Part shown: piece after piece, positions 1 to 11,221 of the stretch | How positions within the stretch are numbered: position 1 is the stretch's first letter | How the letters are laid out: the number at the start of each line of letters is the position of its first letter | Notes under the pieces: generated by a model | Told to the model about the DNA's origin: nothing | The model's input: the letters and a program-made list of their open reading frames with translations, nothing else | Databases searched by the model: none | Position numbers and translations under genes: made by a program | Assembly (NCBI GenBank): GCA_029260235.1 | Contig: JAJDDP010000053.1 | Location: forward strand, 1 to 64,000 | Source: Phycisphaerae bacterium | GTDB lineage: Bacteria > Planctomycetota > Phycisphaerae > UBA1845 | Reading direction: 5' to 3' | Length of the DNA: 64,000 nucleotides

Positions 1-85
1 CCGGCTCGGCGCCATCGGCTACTTTCTCGTAGAAAGCGAACAGGGCCGTGAGTATTGGTGGGTGCAGATGATGGCCTTAGAGTAG
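1..85 (+). CDS. C-terminal end of an upstream protein, cut by the window edge
   Basis: The frame with codons starting at base 2 is open from the window edge to TAG at 83-85 and encodes about 27 residues ending [11 protein letters not shown]. The aromatic and hydrophobic pattern looks like a real protein end rather than chance, but it is too short to assign to a family. It lies on the same strand as the chaperonin genes, with more than 300 bases between. Confidence 0.4.
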   Translation, partial: RLGAIGYFLVESEQGREYWWVQMMALE

Positions 86-422
86 ACGTCTTCACCAACG
101 TGCCAACCACACAAAAACCATGATGCCCTGCTGCCCGTCCAGGCCCATGGTCGGCGACTGTCATATTGGCATCCCGGGCAATCGCGTTCCATCGATGCTG
201 CCACGTTGGCAGTTATCGCCCGACATTCACGATTTGTACTACTCCATAACTTACTTCACATACTACAGTTACGTTCATTCATCCCGCCGGAACTGCTTGG
301 CACCGCGAATGCTTACACCGGAAGGTGGGTTGGGGTCTCGGTGCGCCTGCTCGGATTGGCGCGCCGTCCGGGGGATCGACGGAAATACATGTAAGCGACG
401 GTGTCGAAAGGAGATACGGACA
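86..422 (+). other. Intergenic region upstream of groEL1
   Basis: No gene is supported here; the short frames on both strands lack family character. It should hold the promoter of the chaperonin genes. I see no CIRCE-type inverted repeat. The best sigma-70-like pair is TTGTAC (234-239) and CATACT (259-264), with a 19-base spacer, which is weak. The ribosome binding site AAAGGAG at 407-413 fits the groEL1 start at 423. Confidence 0.4.
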
Positions 423-2060
423 ATGGCGACAAAGCAGTTGGTATTTGAATCAGAGGCCCGATCGGCCCTGAAAGCGGGCGTCACCAAGTTGGCGGACGCG
501 GTAAAGGTTACGCTAGGCCCTCGAGGTCGCAACGCTGTGATCGACAAGGGCTGGGGCTCACCAACCGTCACCAAGGACGGGGTGACCGTAGCTGAGGAAG
601 TGGATTTGAGCGACCATTATGAAAACATGGGCGCCCAGTTGGTCAAAGAAGCTGCCAGCAGAAGCAGCAAGGTAGCGGGCGACGGCACCACCAGTGCTAC
701 GGTCTTGGCTGAGGCGATGTTCTCCCACGGCCTGAGACAGATCGCGGCTGGGGCGGACGCCAACTCGGTCAATCGCGGCATTGAGAAAGCGGTCCATGCG
801 GTCATCGACCAGCTCAAGAAGATGTCCAAGCCGATCAGAGTGGATCGTCGGGACGACATCGTCAGCGTCGCATCGATTGCAGCCAACAACGACGAGGTCA
901 TCGGCAAGCACTTGGCCAACTGCTTCGAGCAGGTCGGCAAGGATGGCGTGATCACCGTCGAAGAGGGCAAGACGGCTGAGACGACCATCGAGGTGGTCGA
1001 GGGAATGCAGTTTGACCGCGGATACTTGTCGCCCCATTTCGCGACCAACCAGGACAACATGGAGTGCGTGCTGAACAAGCCCTTCATCTTGATCCACGAA
1101 GAAAAAATCAGCAGCGTCCAGAAGCTGGTCCCGCTGCTGGAAAAAATCGCCAAAGCCAAGCGACCGCTGCTCATCATCGCCGAAGATGTCGAAGCTGAAG
1201 CGCTAGCTACGCTGGTGGTCAACAAGATTCGCGGCACCGTTCAGGTCTGTGCAGTCAAGGCCCCTGGCTACGGTGATCGCCGCAAATCCATGATGCAAGA
1301 CCTCGCCGTATTGACAGGCGGGACCGCCATCATGAAGGATTTGGGCCAAACCCTCGAATCCCTCTCGGTGAGTGATCTGGGCCAGGCTAAGAAGGTTCAC
1401 ATCGACGCCGACAACACCACCGTCATCGAAGGCGCGGGCAAGACTTCGGACATCAAGTCTCGTATCGAGCAGATCAAGGCTGAGATTGAGGCGACCACCA
1501 GCGACTATGATCGCGAGAAGCTCCAAGAGCGTCTGGCCAAGTTGGCTGGTGGCGTTGCCCAGATTCAGGTCGGCGCGTCAAGCGAGTCAGAGTTGAAGGA
1601 AATCAAAGCCCGCGTGGAAGACGCCTTACACGCTACCCGAGCAGCGATCGAAGAAGGCATCGTAGTCGGCGGAGGCGTCGCCTTGGTTCGCTGCCTGGAG
1701 GTGTTGGACTCGGTTAAGACCGTCAGCGATGACGAGGCGACCGGAGTAGACGTTGTACGAAAATCACTCGCGGCCCCGCTGCGCCAGATCGCATCCAATG
1801 CCGGCTACGAGCCTGGCGTCGTGCTGCACAAAGTGTTAAGCAAGACCGGCTCGTTCGGCTTCAACGCCTTGACTCGCGAGTACGAAGACTTGGTCAAGGC
1901 TAGAATAATCTACCCGGCGAAGGTGGTCCGCTCATCTCTGGAAAATGCATCCAGCGTTGCCCGAATCCTTCTGAGCACCGATTGCATCATCACGGACAAG
2001 CCTCAGGAAGATGAGGATGGTGCCGCTGAAGGCATGGATGACATGGGCGACATGTACTAG
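423..2060 (+). CDS. groEL: 60 kDa chaperonin GroEL, copy 1
   Basis: Subunit of the double-ring ATP-driven cytoplasmic folding machine that works with GroES. The 545 residues match the family length and carry the ATP-site motif [13 protein letters not shown], the KAPGYGDRR segment and the GGG motif of the C-terminal equatorial domain. The ATG at 423 has AAAGGAG upstream; the same frame is open to 120 but that extension has no GroEL character. The C terminus ends GMDDMGDMY, a shortened form of the Gly-Met-rich tail typical of general housekeeping GroELs. groES follows 84 bases downstream and a second groEL comes after it. Having two divergent GroELs around one GroES suggests specialised substrate pools, which is inference. 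Confidence 0.97.
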   Translation: MATKQLVFESEARSALKAGVTKLADAVKVTLGPRGRNAVIDKGWGSPTVTKDGVTVAEEVDLSDHYENMGAQLVKEAASRSSKVAGDGTTSATVLAEAMFSHGLRQIAAGADANSVNRGIEKAVHAVIDQLKKMSKPIRVDRRDDIVSVASIAANNDEVIGKHLANCFEQVGKDGVITVEEGKTAETTIEVVEGMQFDRGYLSPHFATNQDNMECVLNKPFILIHEEKISSVQKLVPLLEKIAKAKRPLLIIAEDVEAEALATLVVNKIRGTVQVCAVKAPGYGDRRKSMMQDLAVLTGGTAIMKDLGQTLESLSVSDLGQAKKVHIDADNTTVIEGAGKTSDIKSRIEQIKAEIEATTSDYDREKLQERLAKLAGGVAQIQVGASSESELKEIKARVEDALHATRAAIEEGIVVGGGVALVRCLEVLDSVKTVSDDEATGVDVVRKSLAAPLRQIASNAGYEPGVVLHKVLSKTGSFGFNALTREYEDLVKARIIYPAKVVRSSLENASSVARILLSTDCIITDKPQEDEDGAAEGMDDMGDMY

Positions 2061-2064
2061 CCAG

Positions 2065-2103
2065 CCAACTACGGCAATTGGTTGGGACGCCATTTTTCTT
2101 TTT
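2065..2103 (+). terminator. Hairpin plus T-rich run between groEL1 and groES
   Basis: A stem CCAACTA (2065-2071) pairs with TGGTTGG (2079-2085, one G-T pair) around a 7-base loop and is followed by TTTTTCTTTTT at 2093-2103. The 7-base gap between stem and T run makes it a weak intrinsic terminator. It could lower read-through from groEL1 into groES-groEL2. Confidence 0.3.
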
Positions 2104-2144
2104 GAGAATTCAACGCAGAAACGAATATACGGAGATAAACCATC

Positions 2145-4098
<1,954 letters not shown>

Positions 4099-4124
4099 GG
4101 CTGCGATGCAACACGGCGAGAAAC

Positions 4125-4146
4125 GGGCGGGTCTTCGGGCCCGCCC
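4125..4146 (+). terminator. GC-rich hairpin after groEL2
   Basis: A perfect 7-bp stem, GGGCGGG (4125-4131) with CCCGCCC (4140-4146), closes an 8-base loop and is followed by ATTTCGTG. The T run is short, so termination may be partial. Its place, 27 bases after the groEL2 stop, fits the end of the groES-groEL2 transcript. Confidence 0.55.
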
Positions 4147-4211
4147 ATTTCGTGCTTCATCGTTAGCGATGGCTGGGTCTTTGAGGAACGCCTTGTTACG
4201 GGCAGGATGTA

Positions 4212-5351
4212 GTGAGCGAAAAACGCTGTTATTACGAAGTGCTTGAAATAGCTAAGGAAGCTGCGCCCGAAGAGATCAAGAAATCCTACCGGCGCAAGGC
4301 GCTGAAGTACCACCCTGACCGAAACCCGAACGATCCGGACTCTGAGCGCAGATTCAAGGAAGCGGCCGAAGCGTATGAAGTGCTTGGCGATGCCAGCAAG
4401 CGGCAGCGATACGATCAGTTTGGTCACGCAGGCATAAACGGAGCCGGGGTCCATGACTTCTCGTCCATGGGCGCAGAAGACATCTTCTCGATCTTCGGTG
4501 ACATCTTCGGGGGGATGGGTTTTGGCGGCGGCGGTCGGCGGGGTCGATCGCGGGGGGCAGATCTTCGTGCTCAATTGGAAATCACCTTAGCTGAGGTAGC
4601 CACGGGTGCAGAGCGCACCTTGGAGTTTGCGCGGAACGACACCTGTGATCGATGCAATGGTTCTGGAGCGGCTGAAGGCAGTGAGCGGCGCAATTGCCCG
4701 ACGTGTGGAGGTTACGGCCAAGTCGAACAGGCCGGTGGATTGGGCGGCCTCTTCGGGCGGATGATCACCGCCTGTCCGGGTTGCAGCGGCAAGGGGACGC
4801 TGGTCGTAGATCCTTGCCGACAGTGCCGAGGATCGGGGCGCCATCAGAAGAATTGTGTGGTCACCGTTCAGATTCCTGCCGGGATCCACGATGGGCAAGT
4901 TGTGCGTGTTCGTGGAGAAGGGGAAGCTGGAGAAAACAATACCTCGCGCGGTGACCTGCACTGCTATGTCCAGGTGGCTGCCCACCCATTCCTGGAACGC
5001 CACAATGACGAACTCGTATGTCGATTGCCGGTGAGCTTCACGCAGGCGGCATTGGGAGCAACGATCCAAGTCCCAACCCTCACTGGCAAGGCCGAGGTGA
5101 CCCTTCCCCAGGGGACACAGACCGGGCAAATGCTGCGACTTCGAGGCCAAGGCCTGCCGAGTCTACGGAGCGGGCGGCGTGGCGACGAACTGGTCCAAGT
5201 GGTGGTTGAGATTCCGCAAAAACTATCGAAGCGACAAAAGGAACTCCTTCGAGAATTCGCCGAGACGGAAGATCGCGATGTGATGCCCGAATCGAAAGGG
5301 TTTTTCGAGAAGTTGGTGGATTACATCTCCGGCGATGCAGACAATGCCTAG
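4212..5351 (+). CDS. dnaJ: Chaperone DnaJ (Hsp40)
   Basis: Co-chaperone that delivers clients to DnaK and stimulates its ATPase. The 379-residue protein has a J domain with HPD at 34-36, a Gly/Phe-rich linker (about 85-115) and a zinc domain with four CxxCxGxG-type motifs ([32 protein letters not shown]). The two C-terminal beta-barrel client-binding domains follow. The start is GTG at 4212, leading directly into the J domain. grpE follows 21 bases downstream, so the two are probably one operon. dnaK itself is not in the window. Confidence 0.96.
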   Translation: MSEKRCYYEVLEIAKEAAPEEIKKSYRRKALKYHPDRNPNDPDSERRFKEAAEAYEVLGDASKRQRYDQFGHAGINGAGVHDFSSMGAEDIFSIFGDIFGGMGFGGGGRRGRSRGADLRAQLEITLAEVATGAERTLEFARNDTCDRCNGSGAAEGSERRNCPTCGGYGQVEQAGGLGGLFGRMITACPGCSGKGTLVVDPCRQCRGSGRHQKNCVVTVQIPAGIHDGQVVRVRGEGEAGENNTSRGDLHCYVQVAAHPFLERHNDELVCRLPVSFTQAALGATIQVPTLTGKAEVTLPQGTQTGQMLRLRGQGLPSLRSGRRGDELVQVVVEIPQKLSKRQKELLREFAETEDRDVMPESKGFFEKLVDYISGDADNA

Positions 5352-5372
5352 TTTGCCTAAAGGGCGTCAAGT

Positions 5373-5990
5373 ATGAGCAAGAAGAAACGAAAGAAGGATC
5401 AGGTTGACCAACCTGGAGACGAGGGTATGGAAGTGTTGGTCACCGAACCGCAGTCAGCCGACGCCACTGAAGATTCCCCAGCCACCGATTCGGAGCGAGC
5501 GGAAACTCCGGTGGACGAGTTGACGGAGTTGCGGAACAAGGTTGAGGAGTTGAACGACAAACACCTGCGCGCAGTGGCTGAGCTTCAGAACTTTCGGCGC
5601 CGGGCAGCCACAGAACGCGAGGAGTCGATCCGCTACGCCAGCACCGGGCTAATCCGGTCTCTGCTTAGTGTGGTGGATGATCTTGAGCGAAGTATGGCTT
5701 CGGTCGATGACGCGGAGAAATCGTCTTCGCTGGCCTCGGGTGTGAGGCTGGTCCACGAAAACTTGATGAAAGCGCTGATGGCCAGCCACGTCGAGCGAAT
5801 TGAGGCGGTGGGTAAGCCCTTCGACCCCCAGCTCCACGAAGCCATGATGCAGCAACCGAGTGATGAGGCTGAGCCGGGGACGGTGTTGGAGGAGTTCGAG
5901 CCAGGCTATCGCTTGTGGGACCGGGTCGTTCGTCCAGCAAGAGTCGTTGTTGCCAAGGCTGTCGAGGACGTCGGCGAAGACGCTGAGTAG
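5373..5990 (+). CDS. grpE: Nucleotide exchange factor GrpE
   Basis: Dimeric factor that releases ADP from DnaK. The 205-residue protein has a charged, disordered N terminus (about 1-45), a coiled-coil segment (ELTELRNKVEELNDKHLRAVAEL) and the conserved helix RAVAELQNFRRRA. The C-terminal beta domain contains the family signature around FDPQLHEAM and GYRLWDRVVRPARVVV. The length is normal. It follows dnaJ in the same direction at short spacing; the order dnaJ-grpE without dnaK or hrcA here means the rest of the system lies elsewhere. Confidence 0.95.
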   Translation: MSKKKRKKDQVDQPGDEGMEVLVTEPQSADATEDSPATDSERAETPVDELTELRNKVEELNDKHLRAVAELQNFRRRAATEREESIRYASTGLIRSLLSVVDDLERSMASVDDAEKSSSLASGVRLVHENLMKALMASHVERIEAVGKPFDPQLHEAMMQQPSDEAEPGTVLEEFEPGYRLWDRVVRPARVVVAKAVEDVGEDAE

Positions 5991-6075
5991 GGCCCAGAAT
6001 GTGGTACCTCCCAACGCGAGACTAGCGTTTGGGGCCAAGACGAAGTGAGCTATCCAGCAAGGCGAGGTCCAAATC

Positions 6076-6405
6076 GTGCCCACCTACGAATACCAATGCA
6101 CCGTGTGCGAAACGGTGATCGAAGAATTCCACAGCATCACCGCCAGGGCAAAGAGGAAGCTCAATTGCCCCAAATGCAACAAATCGTCTCCAGTGAGGCG
6201 GTTAATCGGCACGGGTTCGGGCGTCCTGTTCAAGGGTGACGGGTTCTACCAGACCGATTACCGCAGCGACGGATACAAGACAGATGCCAAGGCTGCGGCT
6301 GATGCAGCCAAGCCAAAAGATTCGTCGTCCAAGGACAAGAAGGGGGATTCAAAGAAGACCCCAGCCAAGAAAGAGACCAGCTCAAAAAAGAAGGACGCCT
6401 CGTAG
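6076..6405 (+). CDS. FmdB-family zinc-ribbon protein
   Basis: A small putative regulatory protein with the FmdB-type N-terminal zinc ribbon: MPTYEYQCTVC near the start and CPKCN about 25 residues later, giving four Cys ligands. The rest, from about residue 65, is a low-complexity Lys/Asp/Ser/Ala tail that is probably disordered. The start is GTG at 6076, which places MPTYEYQC at the N terminus as in relatives. It follows grpE by 85 bases. FmdB proteins are linked by name to formamidase regulation, but the general role is unclear and I do not assign one. Confidence 0.85.
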   Translation: MPTYEYQCTVCETVIEEFHSITARAKRKLNCPKCNKSSPVRRLIGTGSGVLFKGDGFYQTDYRSDGYKTDAKAAADAAKPKDSSSKDKKGDSKKTPAKKETSSKKKDAS

Positions 6406-6639
6406 GGCGCGTAGTGGTCCGTTTCAAATTATGCGACGGGCGGCACTGTTCTGTGAGCAATGTGCTTCACCTCGTGAGGATCTCGCGATTCGCGGGGGTA
6501 CCTACGGCACTGCTGACACAGCAGTGGGCACTTTTTGCCCGATTTCATCCGCCATTCGACGAGACTTGGAACGCTCGCCACCGCCCTTGATCCTGAACGC
6601 CCATCACTCATCCGCACATTTTCTTGGTATGATGCCAAC

Positions 6640-6846
6640 ATGCCCACCTACCATTGTCCAACCTGCACGAAGATGACCCGCGTTGATCAGCGCGAGGACG
6701 CAGTCCACCGTCCCTTCTGCAGCGAGCGGTGCAAACTCATCGACCTCCATCACTGGTTTGCTGGCGATTTTGTGATCAGCGACCCGTTGACCGGCGACAT
6801 CGGATCGTTGGACCCGCTGACGGATGATCCATCTGCAGACGCTTAA
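6640..6846 (+). CDS. yacG: DNA gyrase inhibitor-like zinc protein YacG
   Basis: A 68-residue YacG-family protein. Its E. coli relative binds one zinc and inhibits GyrB. The zinc ligands are CPTC near the N terminus and FCSERC about 20 residues on, followed by the signature KLIDLHHWFAGDF. The frame is open upstream to 6535, but the ATG at 6640 gives the family N terminus (MPTYHCPTC). It is on the same strand as the chaperone genes, with 234 bases separating it from the FmdB gene; that gap holds no gene I can support. Confidence 0.9.
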   Translation: MPTYHCPTCTKMTRVDQREDAVHRPFCSERCKLIDLHHWFAGDFVISDPLTGDIGSLDPLTDDPSADA

Positions 6847-6965
6847 ACAGCCCCATCGCATGATCCAGCCCCGGGGGCTCGAGCGATTTGACAAGCAACC
6901 GCATGCTTCAATAATGGCGGTGTCGGAGCGGATCAACCATCCTGTTGTCGAAATGGGGATTTCTT

Positions 6966-7475
6966 ATGAGCGTTGGCGCTGCTTTTAATCTCAAGAACTG
7001 GATCGACGAGCACAGGGATCTTCTCAAGCCGCCCGTGGGCAACACGGTCGTCTGGGAGGATACCGACATCATGGTGATGATTGTCGGCGGGCCTAACGTT
7101 CGCAAAGATTACCACATCAATCCCACCGAAGAGTTCTTCTATCAGCTCGAAGGGGACGTCTCGGTCAAGATTCTCGAAGACGGCAAGAAACGCGAGATTG
7201 CCATCAAAGAAGGCGACGTTCTGCTGCTGCCTCCGTTGGTTCCACACTCACCGCAGCGGCCTGCCAATACGGTCGGCATGGTCATCGAACGGCGACGGCC
7301 CGCGGGGCAAGACGATCACATCCGCTGGTATTGCGAGGAGTGCGGCGAGATTTTGCACGACCCACAATTCCATCTGACCAACTTAGCCACACAGATCAAA
7401 CCGGTAATTCAGGAGTTCCTCGCCAGCGAAGAACTGCGAACGTGCAAGAAATGCGCCGCGGTGATGCAGGTCTAG
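6966..7475 (+). CDS. nbaC: 3-Hydroxyanthranilate 3,4-dioxygenase
   Basis: Cytoplasmic cupin enzyme that opens the ring of 3-hydroxyanthranilate with O2 to give 2-amino-3-carboxymuconate semialdehyde. From the ATG at 6966 (GGGGA just upstream) the protein has 169 residues. The cupin Fe ligands are visible as H50, E56 and H94. A rubredoxin-like site with Cys pairs at 123/126 and 160/163 closes the protein, as in bacterial homodimeric enzymes. An in-frame TTG at 6945 would add 7 residues. First gene of the kynurenine cluster, 19 bases before the next gene, which uses its product. Confidence 0.95.
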   Translation: MSVGAAFNLKNWIDEHRDLLKPPVGNTVVWEDTDIMVMIVGGPNVRKDYHINPTEEFFYQLEGDVSVKILEDGKKREIAIKEGDVLLLPPLVPHSPQRPANTVGMVIERRRPAGQDDHIRWYCEECGEILHDPQFHLTNLATQIKPVIQEFLASEELRTCKKCAAVMQV

Positions 7476-7494
7476 TCTCGGCTAGCCGTCTCCG

Positions 7495-8505
7495 ATGAAG
7501 ATCGATCTGCATACGCACATCTTGCCCGCGAATTGGCCTGACCTCAAAGAACGCTACGGCTATGGCGGGTTCGTGCAACTCGACCATCACAGGAGCTGCT
7601 GCGCCCGGATGATCGTCGACGGACAATTCTTCCGGGAAATAGGCCTCAACTGCTGGGATCCGGTCGCCCGAGTGTCAGACTGTGACGCTTGTGGCGTGGA
7701 CGTCCAAGTGCTCTCCACCGTACCGATCATGTTTTCTTACTGGGCAAAACCCGAGCACGCCCACGACTTGTCGCAGATCCTCAACGACCACATCGCTGAA
7801 GTCGTTCGTGGACAACCCAAACGTTTTGTGGGGCTGGGCACGTTGCCCATGCAGTCGCCCGATCTAGCCATTCAGGAGCTGGAACGCTGCGTGAAGGATT
7901 TAGGCTTGGCCGGCGTCGAAATTGGATCGCACGTCAACGACCAAAATTTGAACGACCCGGGCATCTACTCGGTGTTTGAGGCTGCCCAGGATTTGGGGGC
8001 AGCCGTCTTTGTGCATCCGTGGGAGATGATGGGCAAAGAGAAGATGCCCGACTACTGGCTGCCCTGGCTGGTGGGGATGCCGGCTGAAACCTGCCTAGCC
8101 ATTTGTTCGGTGTTGTTCGGCGGTGTGTTGGAACGCCTGCCGCGACTGCGGATTGCTTTTGCCCACGGTGGCGGCTCGTTTCCGATTACCGTGGGCAGGA
8201 TCGAGCACGGATTTCGATGTAGGCCAGACTTGTGCGCTACGGACAACAAGATCAATCCGCGGTCATACCTCGGAAAATTCTATTTGGATTCACTGGTGCA
8301 TGATGCCGACGCCTTGCGCTTCGTCATCGACTTGGTGGGAAGCAACCGCATTGCCTTGGGGTCGGATTATCCGTTTCCGCTGGGCGAATCCGAGCCTGGA
8401 AAGCTGATCGAGTCCATGGGCGATTTGGATGCCAAGACCAAAGCCCAACTTCTTTCTGGAACCGCGCTCGAATTCCTCGGGCTTGATGAGGCTGTGTTTT
8501 CTTGA
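7495..8505 (+). CDS. nbaD: 2-Amino-3-carboxymuconate-6-semialdehyde decarboxylase (ACMSD)
   Basis: Zinc amidohydrolase-superfamily decarboxylase converting ACMS to 2-aminomuconate semialdehyde, so that the carbon goes to catabolism and not to quinolinate and NAD. The 336-residue protein begins with the metal motif DLHTH (H6, H8), has VFVHPWEMMG with a further ligand His, and the catalytic Asp in LGSDYPFPLGE (D291). Length and motifs match bacterial ACMSD closely. Its stop overlaps the start of kynU (TTGA), indicating translational coupling. Confidence 0.94.
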   Translation: MKIDLHTHILPANWPDLKERYGYGGFVQLDHHRSCCARMIVDGQFFREIGLNCWDPVARVSDCDACGVDVQVLSTVPIMFSYWAKPEHAHDLSQILNDHIAEVVRGQPKRFVGLGTLPMQSPDLAIQELERCVKDLGLAGVEIGSHVNDQNLNDPGIYSVFEAAQDLGAAVFVHPWEMMGKEKMPDYWLPWLVGMPAETCLAICSVLFGGVLERLPRLRIAFAHGGGSFPITVGRIEHGFRCRPDLCATDNKINPRSYLGKFYLDSLVHDADALRFVIDLVGSNRIALGSDYPFPLGESEPGKLIESMGDLDAKTKAQLLSGTALEFLGLDEAVFS

Positions 8506-9806
8506 GCAAGACCGAGCCATCCAGCGGCCGACATGAACCCAGCGAGGAGTACGCCCTCAGCCTCGACGCGGCCGATCCACTGTGCAGCGAGCGGGAGCGG
8601 TTTTGCATCCCGGGCTCCACCAAGGGCGATCAGCCGATCTACTTCTGCGGCAACTCTCTGGGACTCATGTCCAAGGACGTTCGCCAAGTGATCGACCAGG
8701 AGTTGAAGGACTGGGCGGAACTCGGCGTCGATGGCCACTTCGAAGGCAAGACGCCCTGGTACTCCTATCACGAGGTGTTTCGCGAAACTGCCGCCCGGCT
8801 CGTTGGAGCCAAGCCCGGCGAAGTGGTGATGATGAACAGCCTGACCATCAATCTGCACCTGATGATGGTTTCCTTCTATAGGCCGACCAAGCAGCGGTAC
8901 AAGATTCTTATCGATGGACCGACTTTCCCGTCGGACATCTATGCCGTCAAATCCCAGCTCCAGCACCATGGTTTTGATCCAGAAGACGCCCTGGTCGTGG
9001 CTATGCCACGGACGGGCGAACATACCCTGCGAATCGAAGACATCGAAGCCATCCTCGAACATCAGGGCGAGCAGATCGCTTTGCTCATGGCTGCGGGGGT
9101 GAACTTTTTCACCGGGCAGGTGGCGGACATGCCTGCCTTGGTTTCATTGGCCCGGCGGTTTGGTTGCGTTGTGGGTTTCGACTTGGCCCACGCAGCCGGC
9201 AACATCCCATTACAACTGCACGACTGGGGTCCGGATTTTGCGGTGTGGTGCAATTACAAATACCTCAACAGTGGCCCTGGTGCAGTGGCTGGCTGCTTCG
9301 TGCATGAACGCCATGGCCAGAATAGCGCGTTGAATCGATTCGCAGGATGGTGGGGTAATGATCCTGAAACGCGGTTCAAGATGCACCTGCTACCGGATTT
9401 CGTGCCTCAAGCAGGCGCGGAAGGTTGGCAGATCAGCAACCCGCCGATCTTGGGCCTAGCCCCGCTGCAATCATCGTTGGCGATTTTTGACCGCGTGGGA
9501 ATGCCTGCACTGAGAACCAAGTCTGAGTTGCTCACCGGCTATTTGCAATACTTGATCCAGCGCATGCCCAACCGAAACTATGAAGTGATAACGCCCAACC
9601 AGCCATCTGAGCGGGGATGTCAGCTTTCGATACTTGCTTCACAAGACCCGGAACAGTTGTTCGAGGCGTTGCAAGCCCGCCGCATTGTGGGGGATTTCCG
9701 CCGCCCCAATGTGATCCGCGTGGCTCCGGTGCCCTTGTACAACACGTTTCACGAAGTCTGGAGATTTGCTAACATCCTGGCCGAGCAAGCTACCAAGAGT
9801 TCGTAG
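8502..9806 (+). CDS. kynU: Kynureninase
   Basis: PLP enzyme that cleaves 3-hydroxykynurenine or kynurenine to 3-hydroxyanthranilate or anthranilate plus alanine. The 434-residue frame contains YFCGNSLGLM near the N terminus, the Asp of GFDLAHAAGN, and the PLP Lys in CNYKYLNSGPG (K253). I use TTG at 8502, which overlaps the stop of the preceding gene as TTGA; no nearby ATG keeps the conserved N-terminal region. It is slightly longer than the usual 415-420 residues. Substrate preference for the 3-hydroxy form is inferred from the neighbouring kmo gene. Confidence 0.95.
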   Translation: MSKTEPSSGRHEPSEEYALSLDAADPLCSERERFCIPGSTKGDQPIYFCGNSLGLMSKDVRQVIDQELKDWAELGVDGHFEGKTPWYSYHEVFRETAARLVGAKPGEVVMMNSLTINLHLMMVSFYRPTKQRYKILIDGPTFPSDIYAVKSQLQHHGFDPEDALVVAMPRTGEHTLRIEDIEAILEHQGEQIALLMAAGVNFFTGQVADMPALVSLARRFGCVVGFDLAHAAGNIPLQLHDWGPDFAVWCNYKYLNSGPGAVAGCFVHERHGQNSALNRFAGWWGNDPETRFKMHLLPDFVPQAGAEGWQISNPPILGLAPLQSSLAIFDRVGMPALRTKSELLTGYLQYLIQRMPNRNYEVITPNQPSERGCQLSILASQDPEQLFEALQARRIVGDFRRPNVIRVAPVPLYNTFHEVWRFANILAEQATKSS

Positions 9807-9831
9807 TGCGTGGGGCAGTGGGACCAAACTG

Positions 9832-11172
9832 ATGCGATCAGAGAATGACCCTACCATCACCATCGTCGGCGCCGGGTTGGGCGGGGCGATGATGGCCAAC
9901 TACTTGGGCAAAGCAGGTTTTGACGTCCAGGTGTTCGAGAGGCGACCGGACATTCGCTTGGCCAAGATCGTTGGTGGCCGTTCGATCAACCTTGCCCTTT
10001 CGACGCGTGGTATTCACGCCCTCGCAGAGATCGGCGTGATTGACGAGGTCATGCAGACGGCCATTCCCATGCCGGGCAGGATGATCCATTCACTCGATGG
10101 TGCGGCTAGATTTCAACCCTATGGCAAGGACGGCCAGGCGATTAATTCGGTTTCTCGCGCGGGGTTGAACATTACCTTAATCAATGCTGCCGACAAGTAT
10201 GGCAACGTGCGGTTCCAATTTGGGCAGAAGTGCGTGGATCTCGATCCGGACACCGCGACAGCTGAATTTGAAGAGGCAGAATCAGGCCAACGATCCAGCG
10301 TCGAAGCGGGCATGGTAATTGGCGGCGACGGCGCGTTCAGCGCGGTGCGCGCACGATTGCAGCGCAGTGATCGCTTCGATTATTCAATCGAATACCTCAA
10401 GCACGGCTACAAGGAGCTGGTCATCCCGCCGGCAGAAGGCGGCGGATTCCGCATGGAGAAGAACGCCCTGCATATTTGGCCTCGCCGGGCGTACATGATG
10501 ATCGCCCTGCCCAATGCGGATTGTTCGTACACCGTCACCTGCTTCTGGCCTTTGGAGGGCGAGAATAGTTTTGAGAACCTCAAGTCCGAAGTGGAGGTGT
10601 TAGACTACTTCAAGACGCACTTCCCCGATGCCGTCGAGCTGATGCCAACCTTGGGTCACGACTATTTGGCAAATCCGACGAGTACGTTGGCTACGGTGCG
10701 TTGTAGCCCGTGGAATTACAAAGACAAAGTCGTGTTGCTCGGCGATGCAGCCCATGCAGTCGTGCCATTCTATGGCCAAGGGATGGTTGCTACGTTTGAG
10801 GACTGCACGGTCTTGAACGAGCGACTGCTTGCCTGTGGATCGAATTGGGGCCAAGCGTTGGCAGAATACCACACCTTGCGCAAAGAAAACGGTGACGCGA
10901 TTGCTGACCTAGCCCTGGGGAATTTCATTGAAATGCGCGATCACGTTGGATCGCCCGCATTTCTAAGGAAGAAAAGGCGGGAGAAGCTGCTTCACAAGCT
11001 GCTGGGCAACCGCTACTTGCCGCTGTATACCATGGTCAGCTTCACGCGTATTCCCTACGCCCAGGCCGTGCGCAGGGCACATGACCAGGATCAGCTAATC
11101 GCCCGCGTGAAAGTCGCGGCGATCAGCCTGCTCTTGCTGATCATCGTATTGGTATTGTATTGGGCACTTTGA
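9832..11172 (+). CDS. kmo: Kynurenine 3-monooxygenase
   Basis: FAD hydroxylase using NADPH and O2 to convert kynurenine to 3-hydroxykynurenine. The 446-residue protein has the dinucleotide motif GAGLGG (13-18), the family segment GGRSINLALSTRG, and the second FAD motif GDAAHAVVPFYGQGM. The ATG at 9832 puts the Rossmann motif at the correct distance; the frame opens earlier but overlaps kynU. The last 20 or so residues (ISLLLLIIVLVLYWAL) are strongly hydrophobic and probably form a C-terminal membrane anchor, comparable in position to the membrane-associated tail of eukaryotic KMO. Confidence 0.95.
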   Translation: MRSENDPTITIVGAGLGGAMMANYLGKAGFDVQVFERRPDIRLAKIVGGRSINLALSTRGIHALAEIGVIDEVMQTAIPMPGRMIHSLDGAARFQPYGKDGQAINSVSRAGLNITLINAADKYGNVRFQFGQKCVDLDPDTATAEFEEAESGQRSSVEAGMVIGGDGAFSAVRARLQRSDRFDYSIEYLKHGYKELVIPPAEGGGFRMEKNALHIWPRRAYMMIALPNADCSYTVTCFWPLEGENSFENLKSEVEVLDYFKTHFPDAVELMPTLGHDYLANPTSTLATVRCSPWNYKDKVVLLGDAAHAVVPFYGQGMVATFEDCTVLNERLLACGSNWGQALAEYHTLRKENGDAIADLALGNFIEMRDHVGSPAFLRKKRREKLLHKLLGNRYLPLYTMVSFTRIPYAQAVRRAHDQDQLIARVKVAAISLLLLIIVLVLYWAL

Positions 11173-11221
11173 AATCAGCTTTCGTCATGCGCGTAGAATA
11201 GCAGGAAGGATCGACAACCCC

